From: Auanema rhodensis
Lineage: Eukaryota > Nematoda > Chromadorea > Rhabditida > Rhabditidae
Assembly (NCBI GenBank): GCA_964057225.1
Contig: OZ059898.1
Span: 14,981,267 to 15,045,266 of the forward strand
Length of the DNA: 64,000 bases
Reading direction: 5' to 3'
Positions 58,010 through 64,000 of the stretch are shown one piece after another. A program made the translations under genes and the position numbers. The notes beneath the pieces were generated by a model that saw nothing but the letters and a program-made list of their open reading frames with translations, had not been told where the DNA came from and did no database searches. How positions within the stretch are numbered: position 1 is the stretch's first letter; the number at the start of each line of letters is the position of its first letter.

Positions 58010-60636
58010 TGTGTACCTCTGTATCAGCACTGAAACAGTAATATGATGATTTTGCTGGATAATAATAATATTGTTGAGCTGGAGCAGGAGCTGGAGCATA
58101 GTTAGGCTGTGGTGCAGCGACGTATCCAGTTTGTGGAGGTGCTGCATAGCTATTTGGTGGAGTGGCATATCCTGCTGGTCGTGGATAAGATGGCTGTTGA
58201 GCATATGAGTTTGATAGGTAAGCATCAGATGGAGGTGGAGGTGGAATAGCTTGCTGATATTGGCCATTGTATGAAGCACTGTTATGAGCCTGAATAACAT
58301 ATTCTTTGAAAATGGAATAATTGAAACTGAACATACTAAGTATTCAGATGCTGCAGCAGATAATCCATTGTTGTTGTAACTAGAATCCTAAAAGTTGGAA
58401 TGATCAGACTAAGCTTGTGAGCCATTTTCAAACCTCATTTAAGATATTTTCTGGAGCAGAAACTTGATCTTCTGTGAATGGTCCTTCGATGACGGTCTGA
58501 AGAAACAAGTTCTGATTATGATAGATGTAAAGCTTAGCAAGCACCTTTGAACTTGGAACTTCCTTTTCGCTGATTTCAACAATATGGTCATTGGCTTCAT
58601 AGGTATTTGCCTGGAAGGCAATTCGCTTAGCATTTAAGTATTTTTTTTGGAGAAGCTTAGGTGATGGAACTGAAAATCTTAAGTTTACAAAGGATTTATG
58701 ATGAGAGCAGACATACTTCTTGGATTTTTCTTTTTTGGAGAACATTCAAAACGACGAACTGAAACCTCATAGATGGCTTCACCATCAACATCAACAGCTC
58801 GTCCAATATCAGCAATATAATCAAAAGAAGTTTGTTTTCCGTGATTTGTAACCTTAAAAAAGTTTTTTTTTTTAATTTTGTCTTTATTTGTGTGTTAATT
58901 ACTTCACCACCAATAACAATTTGGCCTCCACGAAGTGTTGCTATTCCTCGATCAACTGATTGATATAAAGGTTCAATAGAACAACAACGAAGTTTAAGTC
59001 TAAAAGATAAAATATTTTAATCTTCTTGGCTAGTAATTGAAGATTAATTGAATTCATGAAACATACGGCGACGAGATGTTAAACTGAGGAGATATTCCAG
59101 CTACCCATTGATATGTTGAATCACAATTTGGGGAATCAAATTCTTCAGAACAATCCTAAAATTAAATTGATTATATAAAGATTATCTTGTTTTTCCACTT
59201 ACAGCTTTGCTTAGATGGTAACGTGCCAACTCTGTTGGATCAAAAGGATCAACGGAAGTTACTCCAGCTCTCATAAATCCATCCGATTGAGTATCAATTC
59301 TGAAATCAACACAATTATCTCAGATTCAAGTTAAACTGCTTCCAACTTGAAGAAACGAGCATCATGTGTTGATGGATTTCCCTCTTCATTCCATCCAAAG
59401 CAGACTGGTCGGGCACATCCAAGAATTGGCTGACCGTTTGGCAAAATCTGAAAAATGAGAATTCATGTTCAGTATTAGCATAACATCATTATAGCTTAAA
59501 GGTCACGTATAGCGTGTAGGTAAGACCGAAAGGTCACGTATAGCCTGTAGGTAAGGCTGAAAGGTCACGTATAGCCTGTAGGTAAGACCGAAAGGTCACG
59601 TATAGCCCTCAGGGTAAATTACAACAAGTCACGACCTACAGTACATCTCATAGCAACTATCCGCACTCATTCTAACTTCAAATAAAAAAAAAGTTTCAAA
59701 GGAAATGTAGATTGGCTTTACGCAATTTTGATTATATTGTTCAAGTATCTGAAGAATCTATGTCATATAGCTAACTATAAATGTTTCAAAGATCTTCAAT
59801 ACCTCTTGCAATTATCTCGAAATTTAGTTCAAACATTGGATAATCAGACCAATCATTTCAACATTCTCTATATATTTAAGAGATTATATTAGAGATTTCT
59901 CAAGATATATGTATGTAATTGCAGCAGTTTTCGTTATGTATATCCGTTTTCTGAAGTGTTAATTAGTCAAATAACCCCCTCCCCCTCTTCCCCCCTCTCT
60001 CTCTCTATCTCTCTTGTTCTCACTGTCACTTGTAAGTTTCTTTTTTCTTTTTCGATTTTTGATCTTTTTCGTCGAACTGTTACTGTATTTGTTTCAATTC
60101 CATAAAAACGAACGTTTAAAACCCAAAAAAAAAGCGAATGAAACGAATAGATACATGTCATTTGCGCAATTGCTCATTTATATAAATTTTCATTACTTTT
60201 CTCTTTCTATCTTAAAAGAAAACCTGAGAGTGAAAATGTTTGATGAAGGCTGAGAAAATATTCCTCATTCAGGTCATTCCCTTTCTTTGTAATTTTTCTT
60301 TATTTTTTTCCTTTTCCAACTAAAATTCAAAACTCAAGACCAAAGATGAACTGATTAGACACATATTAAGCTGGCTTCTCATTCATTTTAACATTAATAT
60401 TGAGAAAAATGGAGAGTTTTTGCATAAAGTGAGATAAATATTTTGAAAATTTTCGTCAAATTCTATACTTTTTTTGAAGAAGAAACAGGTGAAATTTGCA
60501 ATATTCTCATTTAAATTGAAAAAGAAAACAGATCACCTACCTCAACACTAAATGGAATAGCTGATTCTCCGCAGAATGAAGCATATGATGTCGTAGATAG
60601 AAGTACAATAACAATTGAAAACGATTTTAAAATCAT
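57057..60636 (-). CDS. wrt: Warthog-family hedgehog-related protein (Wart domain plus Hint domain)
   Basis: A minus-strand gene of about 14 exons. Exon 1 (60541-60636) encodes a signal peptide (MILKSFSIVIVLLSTTSYA) followed by SFCGESAIPFSVE. The nematode Wart domain follows: QPILGCARPVCFGWNEEGN, DGFMRAGVTSVDPFD, CDSTYQWVAGISPQF, KLRCCSIEPLYQSVDRGIA, GGQIVIGGEVTNHGK and FDYIADIGRAVDVDGEA. A Pro/Ala/Tyr-rich linker (PPPPPSDAY, PAPAPAQQYYYYP) leads to the Hint autoprocessing domain. That domain opens at the catalytic Cys (YYCFSADTE) and contains the TxxH motif in LKITDKHYIF. The C-terminus includes ASCHSVYKPS and ends IQYILPKNLLQLL. Hint cleaves the chain at Gly/Ser-Cys and in hedgehog proper links sterol to the N-part; in nematodes these secreted proteins act in cuticle and moulting. 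Which wrt paralog this is cannot be decided here. Confidence 0.93.
57971..58006. repeat. (GA)n microsatellite inside the Hint-domain intron
   Basis: A 36-base GA tract fills a third of the 104 bp intron 57913-58016. On the transcribed strand it reads CT repeat just after the donor GTACAC. This intron interrupts the Hint domain five codons after its catalytic Cys. Confidence 0.95.
59499..59611. repeat. 31 bp minisatellite, about 3.6 copies
   Basis: Units start at 59499, 59530, 59561 and 59592 (last one partial), each opening AAGGTCACGTATAGC with few differences. It lies in the 1,093 bp first intron of the Warthog gene (59448-60540). Each unit carries CACGTA (TACGTG on the gene's sense strand). 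Confidence 0.93.
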
Positions 60637-63097
60637 TGTAAATGTGTGAACGTCTGGTGTTGTCAGGCTCTTGACGATGATAGTTAGTTGAATACTATTG
60701 ACTAAAAGAATATTAAATCTGAATTCTTATATAAGAGACTTAAGAAGAAAATGAAAAACTTGAAAACTTCAAAACATATAGGCATATGCAAGATACTTCC
60801 TTATAACGAGGAAGCTAGCTTATGTTATAAACCAAATATTCTATTAATTTATCATGAAATAGATAATTTAAAAGATGAAACATCACTTTTTTTAAATGGA
60901 TAAGTCGAGATATGCTACTGAAAACGGCAAAAAGTCATGTTCAAGCTTATCGAGCAAACACAAAATCACAGAATCCAGCTTTAACGCGCATGATACCGTA
61001 AGAAAAACAGGCATCACCTCACCTATACGGCGTCAAGAATGTTGGACAGCTGTGATTCATGTCTCATCCTAAGCTATTTTATGCCGTAACGCACTTTATA
61101 AACTTTCTGGATTTACCTGCATAGCACCTCCCCTTTTCTCTTGAATCTCCTCATCCATTATCATGTCTGCGCAACTTTTTTAAACTCTCAAACTTTTTTT
61201 ATATCGTAATCTCGCTCTCTACCTTTGTCTTATCTTTTAGATAGGCGGAGTCTCAACTTTTTATGTTTTGTCTGCGAGATTAAAACTATTAGATTTGTAA
61301 TATAATAATTGGATATTGAACAGACTTTTCTAATAGTATCTCCGTCTTTTTAATAGAAAAAATGATCCTGAAATGATGTTTGAAACACATAAATTAGCAA
61401 TTTGTTTCCATCTGTATGTGCTTACAATCATTATATACCATTAGCTGATGAGATAGAGACTTTATTCCAATAGCTTTTCATTTTTTTTTGTTTCCGAATT
61501 TCTTTTCTTGTTCTTCAATATGCAATTACTTTATTTGGATGAAGATATCTCTGCAAATGATAAAGAAGCATCGGCTAAAAAACGCAGATAATGCTTCTCT
61601 TAAGCATCATCCTGTTTATCTTAGAGTTTGAAGTTCAAAATCGTATTGGTTTCTGAACTCTCTGAATCTTAACATTGTTCCTGAAACATCTTGAATGTTT
61701 GTTTCTCATCGCATTAACTAAATCGTTTCGATTTTTTGTTGAAAAGAAAAATGTTTCTAAACGAAAAGATTAAAGTTTATTAAATGTTCAAGAACAGGAA
61801 GCTTATCAAGCTTATAAATTTTTTCACAATGACTTCTGGCTTTTGATGTTCAGCTGGGCAGCATCTGAAATGCTTGTTCACAAAGTACATCTGCATTTGA
61901 CCAAATCGCCTATCAGAAGATCAGAGGTATACATGTACTGTTTATCTATCAAGAGGTTTTGCATCTAGCATCTATTACAAGATAGATATCTCAAAGTTAT
62001 GATGAATAAGCCAGTTTTCTTGACTGTCTTCTAGAATTCTGTCTGGGTAGCCGCATCACACAGCATAGCGGACCAATTATCTCTCGAAACTGCATCCGTT
62101 GTCTGCGGATGCTAAGGCGGTCAGCTCAACCAAAAAACGTCTGCGATCACTGAACCTTCTGAATCTCAATATATCGCTAGAATGACGGCTATGTGATCTG
62201 AATCATTCGTCATTCGGAAAGGGACGACCCGTCAGTTTTTCTTTTATGCTAGCATCTCTTCATCAAAATTTCCTGATTTAGAAGAGGAAAGTTTTGATTC
62301 GTTGACCTTATAGATAGATCATTATACACTTTGAATTCGAAGCAATGTTACATCCTTAATACTTCAGATCTTGAAGTTCTAAAATGAGTTCGAGTTGTTT
62401 CTCTTATGTCTTAACGCACGTTCAGTGCAACTCGACCGGAAATGGTAAGCATAAATTGCATGTCTTGCTTTGTAAAATAAACGAAAACAAAATTAAAAAA
62501 AGCACTATTTACTTGGAGATGTCAATAAATCACAAGGATAATTTGCACGAAAGATATGAACTTCTGATAAACCCGTTGTAAATACTTATGTAAAAATCAC
62601 AATTTTGTACATAACTGAATAATAGTTAAAATATAATAATAATAATAATAATAGTATAAAACATGCAATTTCTCAACCAATCAGACAAGAGAGAGGGAGA
62701 ATGGAGCAATGAAAGAATGTCGTTAAAACGTTTTTTTTTTCAAAAAAAAAAATAGAAAGAGAGTGAGAGACATGGACAGTTGGGCAATTAAAACAAAAAT
62801 ATAAATAAGTAAAACACCTCGTAGATGTGGATTCGTTTTTCTTCCAAATTTGTACACATACAAACAGACTAATAAAAGAGATAAAAAGAGATAAAAAGAA
62901 AGAGAGAGGGGAAGGGAGAGAGAAACACATAATCAACTTAGGATAGGATAATTCAAAGATATAGCAATGGAAAGAAAAGTCTATCTTGAATTACTGATAA
63001 AACAAAAAAATTAAAAATTAAAATAATAAAATCTAGTTTGCTACTTCCTTATAACTTTTTCTCAAACACTATACACATATAAGCACCCACATATGGA
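60637..63097. other. Intergenic region between the Warthog and RABGAP1-type genes
   Basis: 2.5 kb containing the Warthog promoter side (left) and the 3' flank of the Rab GAP gene (right). A moderately GC-rich stretch at 62030-62240 includes a perfect 7-base hairpin (GCATCCG-loop-CGGATGC near 62092-62112). A 65-codon frame at 62384-62581 looks like chance. A (TAA)n microsatellite lies near 62633-62653 and broken GA tracts at 62690-62930. Confidence 0.5.
62633..62653. repeat. (TAA)n microsatellite
   Basis: Seven or so ATA/TAA units. Confidence 0.9.

Positions 63098-64000
<903 letters not shown>

Noticed and set aside
62092-62112. microRNA-like hairpin GCATCCG...CGGATGC
   Set aside because: Seven-base stem only, far too short for a miRNA precursor and flanks do not extend the pairing.
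62384-62581. 65-codon + strand frame
   Set aside because: No leader, domain, splice context or composition to distinguish it from chance.

Overview
This 64 kb window is nuclear DNA from a nematode. Genes are split into many small exons by introns mostly of 40-110 bp. Several start codons sit 0-9 bases after a splice-acceptor AG, as expected for spliced-leader trans-splicing. One gene encodes a Warthog (Wart plus Hint) hedgehog-related protein, a family described only in nematodes. The DNA is AT-rich with many long GA/CT microsatellites. I cannot name the species from the sequence alone. Layout: positions 1-4630 hold no gene I can defend and are purine-rich on the + strand. An NKAP gene (4631-7618, minus) lies head-to-head with a membrin/GOSR2 SNARE gene (7862-8745, plus). 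A 145 bp Tc1/mariner-type MITE sits 7 bp after the membrin stop codon. The 9.0-11.8 kb interval is the strangest part: two diverged paralogous genes of a family I do not recognise, the second lacking its 5' exons, with matching exon sizes and all introns in phase 0, enclosed by two virtually identical 282 bp direct repeats. Three minus-strand housekeeping genes follow close together, in transcription order: PP2A scaffold A subunit (20123-22530), cytosolic valyl-tRNA synthetase (15123-19655) and cap 2'-O-methyltransferase CMTR2 (11986-14879). This may be an operon. Divergent from PP2A is the complex I flavoprotein NDUFV1 (23259-25233, plus). A 20 kb gene-poor, strongly pyrimidine-rich stretch (25234-45211) follows. 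It carries many CT/GA arrays, a cluster of TACGTG-type motifs and two weak small-ORF candidates. It probably serves as 5' introns or regulatory DNA of the organic anion transporter (OATP/SLCO) gene at 45249-51568. Next come an unrecognised low-complexity protein gene (55150-56783, plus), the Warthog gene (57057-60636, minus) with a 31 bp minisatellite in its first intron, and the 3' part of a RABGAP1/TBC-11-type Rab GAP gene (63098 to beyond 64000, minus). The recognised genes are mostly conserved cellular machinery (RNA processing and capping, translation, signalling, secretion, respiration). The lineage-specific material is the flanked paralog pair, the MITE, the Warthog gene and the repeat-rich 25-45 kb interval. 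All gene structures were read by eye from splice consensus and reading-frame continuity.
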